64,000 nucleotides of DNA from Strongyloides papillosus (Eukaryota > Nematoda > Chromadorea > Rhabditida > Strongyloididae): positions 496,001 to 560,000 of the forward strand of contig SRSI01000071.1 in NCBI GenBank assembly GCA_005656395.1, given 5' to 3'. How positions within the stretch are numbered: position 1 is the first letter of the stretch; each line of letters starts with the position of its first letter. This document shows positions 1-13,265 of the stretch, piece after piece. The notes below the pieces were generated by a model. That model did no database searches. It was not told the DNA's origin and saw nothing but the letters and a program-made list of their open reading frames with translations. The translations under genes were made by a program, and so were the position numbers.

Positions 1-9
1 TATTTATAG

Positions 10-1865
10 TCATTGTTAATTGAAATATTATTATCAACTGCATTCGAAGTAACTAGAAGTGGATATATAAATGATAAAAATACTATTGATAATCAGTTTG
101 AGGATATAAATAGTAATATTGAGAAATCTTTGTATAAAAATTCAAACAATTTATTGCCTACATCATGCGCAAGCGATGAAACAAAATCTCAAGATTTAGC
201 TACATATTTAATGTTAAATTACTCACGGTAAAATTCTTTTCCACTTTTTTATTTAATATATTTCGTATTTTAGCAATGCACTTCCAGAACCATCACCAGT
301 TGTGGTGACAGTTGAAATTACAATTCAAGATATTTCTGATATCTCTGTTATTACAGGGACTTTTGTTATTGATTTTTGGATTAGTGCTATATGGACCGAT
401 TCAAGATTACAATTTAGTCACCTAGATCCATGTCGTAAAAATTTAAGTTTGGATCATGATATGGAACCAAGACTTTGGTATCTTTTTTATCATCACTTTT
501 TATTTTTACATCATAATTTTAGGTCTCCAAATGTATGTATTGTCAATTCAAAATCAACAAAAGTTCATGACTCCCCCAAACCAAACATTTTATTAATGGT
601 ATGTTATAAACATGCTTTAAATTTTAAAATATTTAATTCCAAATTTTAAGATATTTCCTAATGGAACAACATGGTTAAATTATAGAATAAGATCTGAAGT
701 ACCCTGCCAAATGGATCTTCGGACATTTCCATTAGACAAAATGAGATGTGATTTACAATTAGAAAGTTACTCATACAATATGGCTGAAGTACAACTAAAT
801 TGGTTATATTGGTCCCCAGTGACAACAATAAAAGATGATTATAACTTACCTGATTTCCGTTTAACAAATATTACATGGGATAAAAATACGGAAATGTATA
901 CAGCAGGAATATGGCAAAGACTCTCTGTTAACATATACTTTGAAAGATTATTTGGATTTTATATTTTACAGGTAAATAATAATATAAAAAATCTTTGAAC
1001 ATTTCTTTTATCGTTATTATTTTTCTATTTCCATACTTTTGTAGATGTATATGCCAACATATATAAGTGTTTTCATTTCCTGGATAGCTTTTTGGTTAGA
1101 TACACGAGCATTACCAGCTAGAATAACATTAAGTGTTAGTTCATTAATGGCACTAACATTTCAATTTGGTAATATTGTAAGATCATTACCAAAAGCTAGT
1201 TATGTTAAAGCAATAGATGTATGGATGTTTAGTTGTGTTGGTTTTATATTTGGTTCATTAGTTGAATTGGCTATTGTTGCATACAATGATAAGATGGAGG
1301 ATCAAAGACAAAGAAAACATAAGATTAGTAATATTAAAAAAATGTTATCAGTTAATAATACAAATACAATGATACCATTAACAGATTTTAAAAGGGACCA
1401 TAAAACATTTATATATCATGATGGGAGGAAAGATGATATATCATTAAATTTACCAGTTAGCGAAATTAATAATGATAAATTGTCAGAGAAATGTAGTGAT
1501 TCAGGAATAGGTAAATATTGTTACTCCTCAAGTAATAATGAAAATAAAAGTATTTCAAGGAGAAATGATTCACTTGGTAGTACATTAAATAGTAAAAAAA
1601 ATAATTTACGAGATAGTAGAAGAGATACAAGTTATGATAAAAGTTATTCCAACCAAAGATTACAAAATGATAGTATGGCTCTTATTCGTAAAGTTGAATT
1701 TGGTGGTGTGGTAGATAGAATAGCAAGTATATTATTTCCTGTTGTATGTTTTATAAAACAATTTTTTTTTACGACTTAAAACTCTTTTTTTTATAGGCAT
1801 TTGGAATATTTAATGTATTTTATTGGGCATATTATTTATCTTCTAGAACAAGTAACTCAAAATAA
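10..1865 (+). CDS. Acetylcholine-gated chloride channel-like Cys-loop subunit (ACC/LGC-46 group), 5' partial
   Basis: Pentameric ligand-gated anion channel subunit of the plasma membrane. My exon model is 10-227, 274-477, 523-598, 651-971, 1045-1743 and 1797-1865; all phases join and give 528 residues plus stop. The first exon follows an acceptor-like TATAG at the window edge, so the true start lies outside. The extracellular domain contains a canonical Cys-loop (two Cys separated by 13 residues, with FPLD inside). M1 follows in exon 5, then M2 preceded by the Pro-Ala-Arg (PAR) motif that marks anion selectivity. M3 is followed by a long Ser/Asn/Lys-rich cytoplasmic loop, and a short last exon completes M4 (ends SRTSNSK). 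The M2-M3 wording ([13 protein letters not shown], then SYVKAIDVW) is what I associate with nematode ACC and LGC-46 to LGC-49 channels rather than GABA or glutamate channels; the exact ortholog is not resolved. Confidence 0.85.
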
Positions 1866-1972
1866 TTTAATATCTGAAGATAATTTTATTTGCAAGCAAT
1901 TATATTATTATTTTTTTAACGAAAATTAATGGAGAGAAATTATTATTAAAATAAACTTTTTTTCTTAACTTA
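1866..1972. other. Convergent intergenic spacer with poly(A) signals on both strands
   Basis: Only 107 bp separate the stop codons of the two convergent receptor genes. AATAAA occurs on the plus strand at 1950-1955 and on the minus strand at 1885-1890 (TTTATT on plus). If both are used, the 3' UTRs overlap by about 60 nt or more. Confidence 0.5.
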
Positions 1973-3838
1973 TCATGCTTCAATATCCATATCATATGAA
2001 TGTTGTGCTATAACACCTATTGCCATCATCCCAAATGTTACTATAATAACGCAACTTCCAAAACTAATTAATAGTATACGATCTAGAATTGATGCAAGAA
2101 ATTCCCATTCTAATGCTATTTGCCTACTTGATCCATGGCATAATTTTTTAAAAATGTTATTTATTTTGTCATTCTCTAAATTGTTTGTATCATAATTTGT
2201 GCACTTTTTGCTTTTCCCAATAATATATCGTTTCTTAACTTTATTATGTTGTTTTTCGGTGTGATGATTCCTAGAATATTCATCCTCATTATCATACTTC
2301 AAAATTTTCATCTCAACATCTTGTGATTTATTTGTCAATGATGATTTAATTAATTTAGAAGTTATAAAATCTTGTTTATGATCATTTTTTTCATAGGAAT
2401 TAACATTTGTTGGATATATAAATCTATCTTGCGACTTTGATAAATTAATTTTCCTTTTTTTATATATGTCTTCTGGATGGTTATCACAATCAATCCACAT
2501 TTGTTTTAATTGTGATGGTATTGTTAAGAGAGTAAATTTATAAACAATAACAAAAAAGAAATATCTTACCCAATCTGAGGGTAATTTACCATATTGCCTT
2601 TGACTATGAATTGATAAAACAATACTTGTTAAAAATGTACCAATTGATATTATTATAATAATAGATAGATAAAACCATGCAATTAGTGGGACAAATTCTG
2701 ATGTTGTTGGCATTTGGTCACATACCATTAACATTAAAATTGACATTGCTAGTAAAGTTGTTATACCAAGATTTATTTTTTCTGTTCTATCATTACTTGT
2801 ACTACCAGGGGTAAAAAATCCAGTAATTGCTACAAGAGTTATAATTGATGTTGGAATAATTAGATTAACTAAATAGTATAAGGGTTTCCTTCTCATTACT
2901 AATGATGCTTGAAGTATTACCCATGGCTGTTCACAACAGGCATATTTATATTCATGTCGAAAGACCTTAAATGAAATTACATCCCACTCTTCATTTCTAA
3001 TAAAATTTTCTAAATTAACATGTGCATCAGCATAATAATCTAATGCTGATTTATCATTAGTCCAACTACTTATTGTAAGAGTACAATTTTCTTGTTCATA
3101 TGGAAAAAATCGAACATTTAGACGGCATGTTGTTGTGTAGATTGCCGGATAAAGAAAACTTATATTAGCACCGAGTTTACCATCTTTACGTGTGGAATCG
3201 ATGCGAACATTCATATGTCTTTCAGTATCATCTTTATTCATAACAACGCTAAAAAATTAATTATAATTTTTTTAAATAATTATTTACCTATTATAAATAT
3301 ATGTATCAGGTTTCCATATAGATGTTGAGGGTAAGATTAAAGTTTCAATATTGTTATACTCTTTAGGATTCCAATCAAGCATTTCATCGTGCCATCGTTG
3401 TATCATCCACATATTAAGTTTAATATTTTGTTCAGGTTCATTCTTAAAATTATTACATAAATAAATTACTTTGTTATTATCAATTAATTTTTAATAAAAA
3501 TTAACATACCACGTCAATAATTTGATAAAGCGTCATACTTAAATAAATTTTTAAAGCTCTTGAATGATTGGATACCGGTCTAACTCTAGTATCATATTTT
3601 TTAGGATCTAGTAAATCTTTAGTTAACTTTATATGTGGTATCTTTTCATATTCACTCAATGATATCCGTCCATCATCAATTTTTCTTGACAAATTTGTTA
3701 ATGTAGCATTAACAATTAATGCTTGAAAAAGAAAAAATTTAGTTAATGTATGACAATTTTCCCCAAAAACTTACTTGACCCGTATTTGAATTGTATAAAT
3801 ATAAGATATAATATTAAAAAATTATATCCAATAGCCAT
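1973..3838 (-). CDS. Nicotinic acetylcholine receptor alpha-type subunit, DEG-3 group (downstream member of tandem pair)
   Basis: Cation-selective Cys-loop channel subunit of 568 residues. Exons on the minus strand: 3838-3775, 3721-3510, 3442-3288, 3248-1973; phases agree throughout. The first exon encodes a hydrophobic signal peptide starting MAIGYNFLILYLIF. Ligand-binding hallmarks are the loop A pattern IWKPD, a 13-residue Cys-loop with FFPY, and vicinal cysteines (YACCEQPW) that define an alpha subunit. M1 to M3 are contiguous; M2 starts with TEKINLG, so there is a Glu at the -1' position and no PAR, meaning cation selectivity. A long charged loop precedes M4 and a short acidic tail. The QMPTTS pattern after M2 is typical of the nematode DEG-3 group (DEG-3, DES-2, ACR-20, ACR-23). 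The start is supported by a splice acceptor (ATTTTTAG) ending 1 nt upstream of the ATG. It lies 1.1 kb downstream of a paralog on the same strand, recalling the C. elegans des-2/deg-3 operon. Confidence 0.87.
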
Positions 3839-3850
3839 CCTAAAAATTTT
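3839..3850 (-). other. Putative spliced-leader acceptor upstream of nAChR gene
   Basis: On the minus strand a T-rich AATTTTTAG ends at 3840, leaving one G before the ATG at 3838. There is no room for a 5' UTR, so this looks like a trans-splice acceptor and it fixes the start codon. Confidence 0.55.
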
Positions 3851-4941
3851 GTTTTAAATAATGAACATATTAATGAATATAAAGATATATGTTAGCGTTC
3901 TAACTACGCATGTTGTTTTTTAAAAAAAATCTTTTATGTAAAAATAATTAGGTAGAAATTTTAAAGAACATTCATTTATGAAGTTTCAGACATCATTTAA
4001 CATAATATGTATTATTGGAAATGCATAAAATACCATGAAATTGATATTTATAAATTTTTAATATTTTAATATACATTTTAAATTGGCAAATTAAAAATTA
4101 TGAAATATATTACTTTGTCATTGTACATAGAACAGAATTTTAAAAAATGGAAATAATTGACAAAAAAAATTATTTAGTTTCAAAACTTAATATCATAAAT
4201 TTTGAATGTGCAAATAAATTTAAATGTAAAAATTTTAATTTATTTAAGAGAGATTTATATTATAAGAGTTGAAGAAAAGAGCTGCGTATATTTTAAATGA
4301 TTTTTAACTTGTTATAGATGAACGTCAGCGAAAAAATCACCAGGTAAGAAGATAAAAGTATACAATATATTCATTTAAAAGTAAAAATATTTTTAATGGT
4401 TCCTTAGAGAAATTAATAAAATATGAAATTGTTATTAACGTCAATAGTCAAAATTAGTTTTTTTCTCTAATTCATACTTACACAATAGAAAATTAATTTT
4501 TTGTTTAAAATAATTCAAGCTTAACATTTTTAAAATGTTGTTTTGTAATTATATATTGTTATTAGCAATAAACAACCATAAAAAGAAGAATTATACTTAC
4601 AATTTGCAAATTTTTTACTAATATTCTTAATAGAACGTAATTTAATAAAAAATACTATAATAAAGAATTATGATGTCAATGTTAAAAATTTTAAAAAAAA
4701 TTTAAGAATATTGCATTAGAAACAAAAATATAAAAGTTGCGTTAAAGTAAAAATAATTATTTAAATTAAGCTAGGAAACAATTTGGACACAGGCCAGAAA
4801 TAATATCCTTTAAGGATGTTATTTTTAAATAGTCAAATATTGCTTATATTTTCAATTTTTACTTTAAAAATGTATTATATATAGTTTCTATTACAAAAAT
4901 GTTTTTGCATTATTTCATTTTAAGTTAAAGGTAAAAGAAAA
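3851..4941. other. Spacer between the two tandem nAChR genes; no gene seen
   Basis: About 1.1 kb of AT-rich DNA with no supported coding region. One plus-strand oddity is an ATG-containing 26-nt segment (4318-4343) with good splice sites on both sides. If the pair is co-transcribed, this spacer is longer than the roughly 100 bp usual in nematode SL2 operons. Confidence 0.6.
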
Positions 4942-7104
4942 CTATATTTTTTGTGTATAATTACCACCATTTAAAATATCGTGATATTCTTTGTTCCAGA
5001 AATAATACCCTACGGCATTGAGACCAATAGTTATTATAAAGAAAAATGAGACAAATATAATAAAACAAAGCCTTTCTAATACTGTTGCGAACCATTCATA
5101 TTCTTTTATTGCCAGACGACGACTTATTCTAAGATTTTCTGAAAAATAAAAAAAATTTTATTAATCATGTGGTTTATTTTAAGTTTAAACAAACTATTAA
5201 ATGTTTCTAAATTTTCAGCATCTAGTGTAGTAATATTATCTCTTTTTTCTCTATTTAAATTTGGAGTATTTAAAGTATTTGAATCACTCCTTTCTGTTGT
5301 AATCTCACTTTCTGCAAATGGGACATAGGAATTAACAAAACTATGTGATATATTTCTGTCTATTATTGGCATTGTTGTTGACTTTGATACACCTAAAAGA
5401 AAAGGATTAAAAGAATAGACATAAGATTTTATTTTTGCTTTTTCAAATAAAATTAATAATAAACTCACTTTCATAATTATTCATGTGAAGATCAAAATTT
5501 TTATTAAATTTATCAATATTTTTTTCATCTGATAATTTATCAAGATTTATTTTCTCAATACTATCATCATTAATATCACAACTTTGACTTTTGTTATACA
5601 ATGAATTTTCTTCAAATAACTTATTTAAACTTGAAAGATCTCTTTGAAGTTTTGCCGATGTTCTATAAGCTAATTTTAATGGGGGAGCTTCATCATATTC
5701 CTTGAAAATAGATAATTAATTCGTATAAAATAAATATTTTTACATACCGGTGTACCTTCCTGTAAATGTAATGGAATATATGTGAATGAAATTTTTGCTA
5801 ATATTGTTAAAACATTTACAACCCCTTTTGAAAGTCTCTCTCCAATATGTCCTTTCTTTTGAACAGTTATAATAACGCTTGAGGCTAATGTTCCCATAGA
5901 TATTATTATTATCATTCCAAGTATAAACCATCCAATTAATGGTATAAAAGTACTTGTCGTTGGCATTTGATCACTAACCATTAACATTAAAATTGACATC
6001 GATAGGAGTGTTGTAATACCAAGAGATACTTTTTCTTCTCTCTCCCCACTAGCTGATGACGTCCTAAAATAAGAAAAAGAAAAAAATTATATTATTAAAA
6101 GATAAATATATAATAAATGAAAGCTTACGTAAAAAATCCAACTAAAGCAATTAGTGTAATGATACTAGTTGGTATAATTAAATTTACTAGATAAAATAAT
6201 GGTTTTCTTCTTAAAAAAAATGTCAAATGAAGTATGGCATATTTATTAGGGCAACATTTGTATTTTTTTTCAATTCTTTTGGAAGTTGCTTTTATTAAAT
6301 ACCATCCCTCATTTTCAAGGTAATTTGTTGTTCCAATATTTTCACTTTTTGGATAGTAATCAATTCCTTCTTTGTCGTATGTCCAACTTGAAAACACCAT
6401 AGTACATACTTGTGTATCAAATGGGAAATATTTTAAGTTTAATAAACACGAAAATTTGTAAATTGTTGGATAAAGTAATTGGATGTGGACAGCTTTTTTC
6501 TCTGGAATTGTTGTTAATTTTGCATTCAGTAACCTCCTTGTATCGTCATCCTTCATGACTAATCTGAATTTTATAAATTTTTTTGTTGTTTATTAAATGA
6601 TATGGATGGATTTTACTTACGAATTATATAATGTTGTGTCCGGCAACCATATATTTTCATGAGGTAACCTAATTTCACTAATATTATCGTATGCCAAAGG
6701 ATTCCAAAATAAAAATTCATCATACCAACTCTAAAAGTGTTTAGAATAAAAAGTGACAGTAAATGTGACATTTATTAATTACCTCGATTATCCATGCATT
6801 TAAAAGGATATATTGTTGAGGTTCATTCTATAATATATCGAACATAATAAAAATTGCTAAAACAAAAACATACAAGTTCTAATATTTGATATAAATCCAT
6901 ACTGAAGGTAACATTAACTGGATCATTATTGTTCCATGTTGGTTTTGATTTTTTATCATATGTCTCAAGTAAATCTTCAACAAGTCTTAATTGTGTTGGT
7001 ATTTGTTTCCATTTTTCCTTACTACTATCAGCTAAAGATACATCAACTGTACCTAGGATTGTAAAAAATTTAAAATATAATATTACTGTAGTAATGAAGG
7101 TCAT
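4942..7104 (-). CDS. Nicotinic acetylcholine receptor alpha-type subunit, DEG-3 group (upstream member of tandem pair)
   Basis: Second cation-selective Cys-loop subunit, 587 residues. Minus-strand exons: 7104-6874, 6827-6783, 6730-6621, 6563-6129, 6063-5748, 5700-5469, 5392-5195, 5138-4942, with consistent phases (1764 nt). Signal peptide at the start (MTFITTVILYFKFF). Loop A reads IWLPD, the Cys-loop has 13 residues with YFPFD, and vicinal Cys (YKCCPNK) mark an alpha subunit. M2 begins EEKVSLG, giving cation selectivity; QMPTTST and FIPLIGWF follow. The M3-M4 loop is spread over three small exons, and M4 ends near GLNAVGYYFW. The donor at 5194 (A followed by GTTTGT) is weaker than the rest but is the only one that keeps the frame into M4. 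TTTCAG ends 4 nt before the ATG, a likely spliced-leader acceptor. Close relative of the 1973-3838 gene, but with twice as many exons, so the duplication is not recent. Which C. elegans DEG-3-group member it matches is not settled. Confidence 0.86.
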
Positions 7105-7116
7105 TAAACTGAAACA
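7105..7116 (-). other. Putative spliced-leader acceptor upstream of nAChR gene
   Basis: Minus strand reads TTTTGTTTCAG, then TTTA and the ATG at 7104. This is the consensus nematode acceptor placed directly before the start codon. Confidence 0.55.
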
Positions 7117-10100
7117 AAATAAAACTATTTTATACTATTGTTTCAAAGATACAAAAAATTATCTGGTATTTATATTTTTTAATAACAAATTCATAGTATA
7201 ACAATAAAATACCAAAAGGTAGACATAAATTTTTATGGATACAATTTCGAAAAAGGCAAACAATTTTTTTATTAATAAATAAAGATATAAATAGAAGTTT
7301 CAATTGGAAAAAAGAAGAATAATCAACTTAATATGTATAATTTATTGAAGTGATAAATATTTAATGAAAAAAGTTTTTGTAGATGAAGAATAAAGAGTTA
7401 ATTTTAAAAATATTGAAAAAGGTTATCAAATTTAATAGAATTTTTAAAAAATTTTCCTTAATAATAGTACTAATCTTTGTATTTTGTGCTTTACAGAGGA
7501 TTGGAAAAAAATTAAAGCATTGTTGGGGGGTGGTAAATTTGTATGCTTAACCATTATGTATCTATATTTAAGTTATTTATTAATTTTAATAAGTGTCAAC
7601 AATTTTGAAGGCAATTAACTTTTATATTTTTATTTATAAAAATGAGTAAGTTGTTAACAAAAATATAATGTTTAATAAAGTAGAAAATTATAAAATAAGT
7701 TTACAATTTTAAATACCCATTGAATTCATAAACTTTTTCTATTGTTATTTGTAACAACATTAATATAGCAATGCATGAAATTTAAAAATGTCACAAAAAA
7801 TGTTTGATATAAAATGAAAGAGGAAGGATTAATAAAAAGTAATATACTTTGAACTAATATATATTCTTTGGTACCATTAAATGATAAAAATAAAACAAAT
7901 TGATGATTTAGAATATTTTAGATTTTAAAAAAATAACACTTCAATTTAATGTAAACTAATAAAGATTTTGTATTTTATAAATAAAAGGAGAGACCATTTA
8001 TTTAAGTGATTAGTTATTTTATATTTAATTTTTTTGTTGTATTCCTTTGACTGTCGGGAATAGGATGAAACATAATTTTGTTTAAGTGAATACTTATTTA
8101 TTCTTTAGAAGAAAAAGAGGTATTATAAATAAAGTTCAATATTGGGGTATTTTTTCCTTACCTCAGGGATATAGTTATACAATTTTTTAAAACATAACCA
8201 ATTGGTTTGTGAATGTACAATGTGGGAGTTAAAAATAATTAGGTTTTATTTTTATTACATAAATATGTTTAAATTTAAAAATATTCATTTCAAAAATTGT
8301 TTCATTTTTTTGTCTAAATAACAAATTAAGTTTCTTTTTTGTTGGAAAATATCATAGTTTTAATAATAAATTTTGAGTGATAAAATTTTTATAAATTAAA
8401 TAACGATGAAATATTATATCTTAGAACATGTTATTTGTAAATAAAAGTTTTAGTAATGCAATTAATAAATGCTATTAGTTTGAGGGGGAATAATGTTGAA
8501 TTTTGAAAAATAATTTATATATAAAAAGTAATACCTGAATGATCATTCTATGAATATTAGATGCAAATGATTTATTATGAGTTTGATATTATAAATGAAA
8601 ACGTTATTATTTCAAAGTTCTAAGATCACCTATAAACTTTTGTTTTGATTTCATCAAATTTATTAAAAGCAGTTGATATATATATATACTTTTGATAATA
8701 ATAATAACATAAATTATTAAAACAAAAAAGTTGTATTATAAATTAATTTTTTATCCTTCAAAATACAAGATTTATATGATTTGTTGTCTTTTTTTGGTAA
8801 ATAAGTTCTGTATTAAAATAAGGTAATAGAAATGGAGTTTTTTTGTATAAATTGGATATGATGTTTATTAATTTTTTGTAAAGTGATTATTTAAAAAAGT
8901 CTTTTAAAAATGCAAAGATTTTATTCTTCCAATATAATTCATTTAACTTTAATGGTCTCTTTTGAAAAGTTATATTTTTTTTGTCAAAATATTATAAAAA
9001 ATAATGTATAAAATAATCCTTTTAAACTATTTATTCTTTTTATTTATCAATTACTTTGACAAGATTGTAAAAAAACTTTTCATTGTTTTATAAGAACATT
9101 TATTTTAAAGATATTTTAAATTTATTTATTATAACTAAAAACAATAGATCATAGAAATGGCACAAATACATCATCATAATCATCTAACCAACCTAATAAT
9201 TTTTCCATTTCCATTTTATGAAAAATTGTGCCATTATATTATATTTAGAAATAAAAAAATATAGCAAACTTATAAATACTTATTGTTTATTGTCTAATAA
9301 CTCAACATAAAATAAATTTTAAAACCATTTTTTTGATTATAATTTTTTTTACATAATCTAAAATTAAGTATCCAAATATATACGTCCTTTTTTTACAGAA
9401 TATAATATTATAGTAACTAATGTAACAGCATATTTAACAGAAAGTATAACTAAAATTACCTACTTAATTTGTTTCTTTAAATTTTTTATATTATAAAAAA
9501 GAGAATAATTGTTCCCTAGTAAGAATTTTTTAATTCCTTCAATAAAATTAATTAAATAATTGATGAAGTACAAATAAATGTGTAAAATTATAATATCAGA
9601 TACCTATGGGTGTGCATATATATTTTTTACATATCTTGTAATAAAACATTAGTTTTTATAAAAAAGTTTCCTCAAAAACACTAATATACATATTTTCTGG
9701 TTGATAATATTATATATATTTTTAAATAGACTTTTCTGACAAAATTTATTACTTGTTACTTTATTGAATTTTTCTCTATTTAATTAACCTCATGAAAACA
9801 TTCTATAGTTCTATAAAACTGTATTATGTCAAACAACTTCCTTAATTTAATTATTCCTTTTTTCTTTAAATTAATTAGGTAAAATGTTTTAAGAACATTG
9901 ATGATATGACAATAAAAAAAATTTTAGAGTTAAAAATATTCTTCCCACCTTTTTTATTTACAATATATCGCTTTTGATTTATACATTCACTAGTCATTAT
10001 ATTAATCTTTAATGAGTGTTTATCTTTAATGATTAGCAATATCAAAATAAAATTTGGAAACTCAGTTGTTTTTTACGTCACAGCAATCTATTATGATCCA

Positions 10101-13100
10101 TTGGTTTTAAGGATAGAAATGTAGGCTAACATTTCCTTTTTAAAGCGATAAGTTGGCTTTTAGTTTAAAATAATCTCCTTTTCTTGTTTTTTTCTATCAT
10201 GTTACGTAATAAAAAAAATGCAATATGCTTTAAAATTTAAAGAAATTTAAGCTTCTATTAGTACGACGAACTTTAGAAGTGCTATAGAAGAACGGTTGAA
10301 TTACAAAAAAAAATATTCATTACATCATTATAATTCCATGATCATAAGATATTTCTATTGTTCCTCATTATCATAACAAAATTTTGTTTAATTTTTATTT
10401 TTTACTTTTCATTTTCTTAATTCTTATACAATGGTTCAAAAATTTAATTTTATCTAGTCGATAATTTCATTATAAAAGTACTTTTGCTTTTAAATATTTA
10501 TTTTGATAAGCATTCTATTTACATATATTCTTTGAGATTCAGTTTTAAGAGTTGCACTTTTTATACTAACATTGATAAATTGTTTAAATTAAAAGTCATA
10601 GATAGATAAATAAAAAGTTATTGCATAATATTATCTTTATACAACTTCATTTATTTCTATTTTCTTTAAAAATACAGTTTTGCAATCTTTTGCCAACATA
10701 ATTAATATAATTAAGCTTTTTAAGTATAAAATAAAGTAATTGGAAATGAAGCTTATTTTTTTTCAAAACATTTTTTTGACGATAAAGCTTTTTTAAGAGA
10801 ATTTTAAAAATTATAGTTGGTTGCCTTTATTTATCCAATCATTAAAAATCGTGATGTCAAGGAAAAGGGAAAAAAATTCTGTATCATAAAAAATTTTATA
10901 TATTTTTAATACTCAAAGAATGAACTTTTCATGACATATCTTAATATTTGAAGAAAAAAGGATAATATAGCTATAATTTTTCTTTTGTTCCTTTTTCCTT
11001 CAAAAGTTTAGTTTTTTTTTGTTGTTAAGTACTATTAAAAATAATGATCCTTGCATGAAGAGATAGAATATAAAGCTATTATTTAATTGTTGAATCTTTA
11101 ATTTTGACAGTTTATTTTGAATAAATTTTTATTTTAAACTTTTTTACTGTATATTTTAAAATATTAATTTTATTAAGCATATAAACGTTTAATGTAAATA
11201 TCAATATTATTTTTTTCTATCCGTTACAGCAATTTCTTAGTAATTGATACATTATTAACCTTTAATATTTTAGAATTTATTAGTATATATGGAATTATAT
11301 TTTTTAACAAACTTATTATCTATAACAATTTTTGATATCACATTAATAATTTCCTTTTTTTAAATTGTCTTTTTAATTAATAAACACCTACTTCCTTTTC
11401 TTTGATATATTTCTAATAACACTTGAATATATAAAATAAAAGATTAACGTTATATTTTAAATAAATACATTAATATAACATGTAAAAAAGCTGTTTTCAT
11501 TATTTTTTCTTATTAATTTAAATTATTATACAATATTTTTATCATCTCAGTAACACATAGCTTAAAAATAAAATATATTTAGTCAAAATGATTATAAATA
11601 ATTCTTGGGACAAAAATATAAATTCTTGCAAAAATGAAATATTTCAATTTCAAAATAAATGTGCACGATGGCATTTAAATGTTAAATGTCGATCAAAAAA
11701 AGAGACAGAATTTATTTTTCTAATTATTAAGTCACCTACCTTATTAATTATTTGAAATATTTTTGTAAGTTGTATCATTTATGATAAAAAAAGAATAAAA
11801 CATTAAATGAGTAAATTCATATTAAATATAGATATTTCTTATATAATGTAATTCATTAATCATAAAACGAAACAACGATGGTATTAGATTATTAAGCTTT
11901 TGTATTTAACTCTGTTTCTTTATTTTTTTAATATAAATAAATGTCTTTTGCACGATTTTTTTTATATATAACAAAACAAACAAATACTATTTTATTTTTT
12001 TAGTAATAATTTATGTCATCTATAAAGAAGCTCAATTTCCTTTTTTTAAGAATGGATCATTTCTGTGTGAAATTTAAAAAACATTATATTATCTTTTTAA
12101 TAAAATACTAGAGTTTATATTTATTTTATACTAATACAAACTTTCTGGAATATGTTTAATTCATTCATAATTTTTTATATATATAATTTATATTTAATAA
12201 ACTTTTATATCCCTCAAATCACTTACATTTTTTTTTACGCTTAATATTATTTTCCTTCCTAAATTAATTTTGTGATAATTTTTCAATATATTAAAATTTA
12301 ATTTTTAGACTCTCAAAATAACAATCTTATTAAAATTTTGTATGTTTATATGAAATATTTCTAGATGACTTACATTTTATATTATAAAGATTAATGTTAA
12401 AAGTTAATAATAAAAATTCGTTGTGATAAATTAATTTTTCTGGTAAAAAAAAATCTTACATTCATTTTAATTAAAAATCTATTGATGTTGAGATGAAAAA
12501 AATTGTAGAAATAAATATAATTATCATCCTTTGTTTTATTATAATTTTCAAAAATATTTTAAAAATTAGTTTGTTAAAATGTTATGTAAAAGATAAATTT
12601 TGCAAATACCCTTTTTGTGATTTTCACATATTTATATTACATTCTCAATTACAATCTCTAATCTTACTTTTATTATTTAAACTCTTTATATTACAGGACT
12701 GTTAAGAATTATACTAATAAAAAGATTACAGTAAAATATAAAAAACGGCGTTAGAATTTGTCATTTATGTTATCAATAAATATCATCAAACTTTTAATTA
12801 TAACGAGAATTGTTCATTTATAGTTTAAAAGAATGAATTATTACATTTTGTGATTTTAATTATCTTTATATTTTTTATCCATTCCAGGAAAGAAAGTAAA
12901 ACACTCTCTTACATTTCTCTCTTTTAGTTATATTATAGATATATGTATCCTTCATTCTAATATATCTAAATTTTTTAATAGCCAAAAAAGAAGGAAAAAG
13001 CATAAGTTACTTAAAAATATTACTTAGTTTCATAACAGTTAATAACAACAAAAGGAGCCAAAAATATTTCTCCTCGATACAAAGAAATATTTTTCCTAAT

Positions 13101-13265
13101 TTACAATTACTTAATATTAATTTTACTATTTGTTTTTAAATTTTAATGTAGGTTATAATTAAATGATTATTTATTCAATTTTTTGTCTTAATAAAATTCA
13201 TTTTTATAGATTATAATATTAAATTATTTAACTAATCATTTGAAAGGAAATATAAAACGACGAGA
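7117..13265. other. 6.1-kb intergenic stretch; no gene seen
   Basis: Extremely AT-rich sequence with homopolymer runs and short TA repeats. The open frames in it (for example 12493-12705) are rich in Ile/Phe/Leu/Lys as expected from composition, lack recognisable motifs, and have no matching splice neighbours. No tRNA-like or rRNA-like block was recognised. It presumably holds 5' regulatory DNA for the two divergent receptor genes at its ends. Confidence 0.6.

Noticed and set aside
12493..12705. 70-codon plus-strand open frame in the 6-kb gap
   Set aside because: Ile/Phe/Leu-rich translation typical of AT-rich noise, no motif, no splice partners, no trans-splice acceptor that fits.
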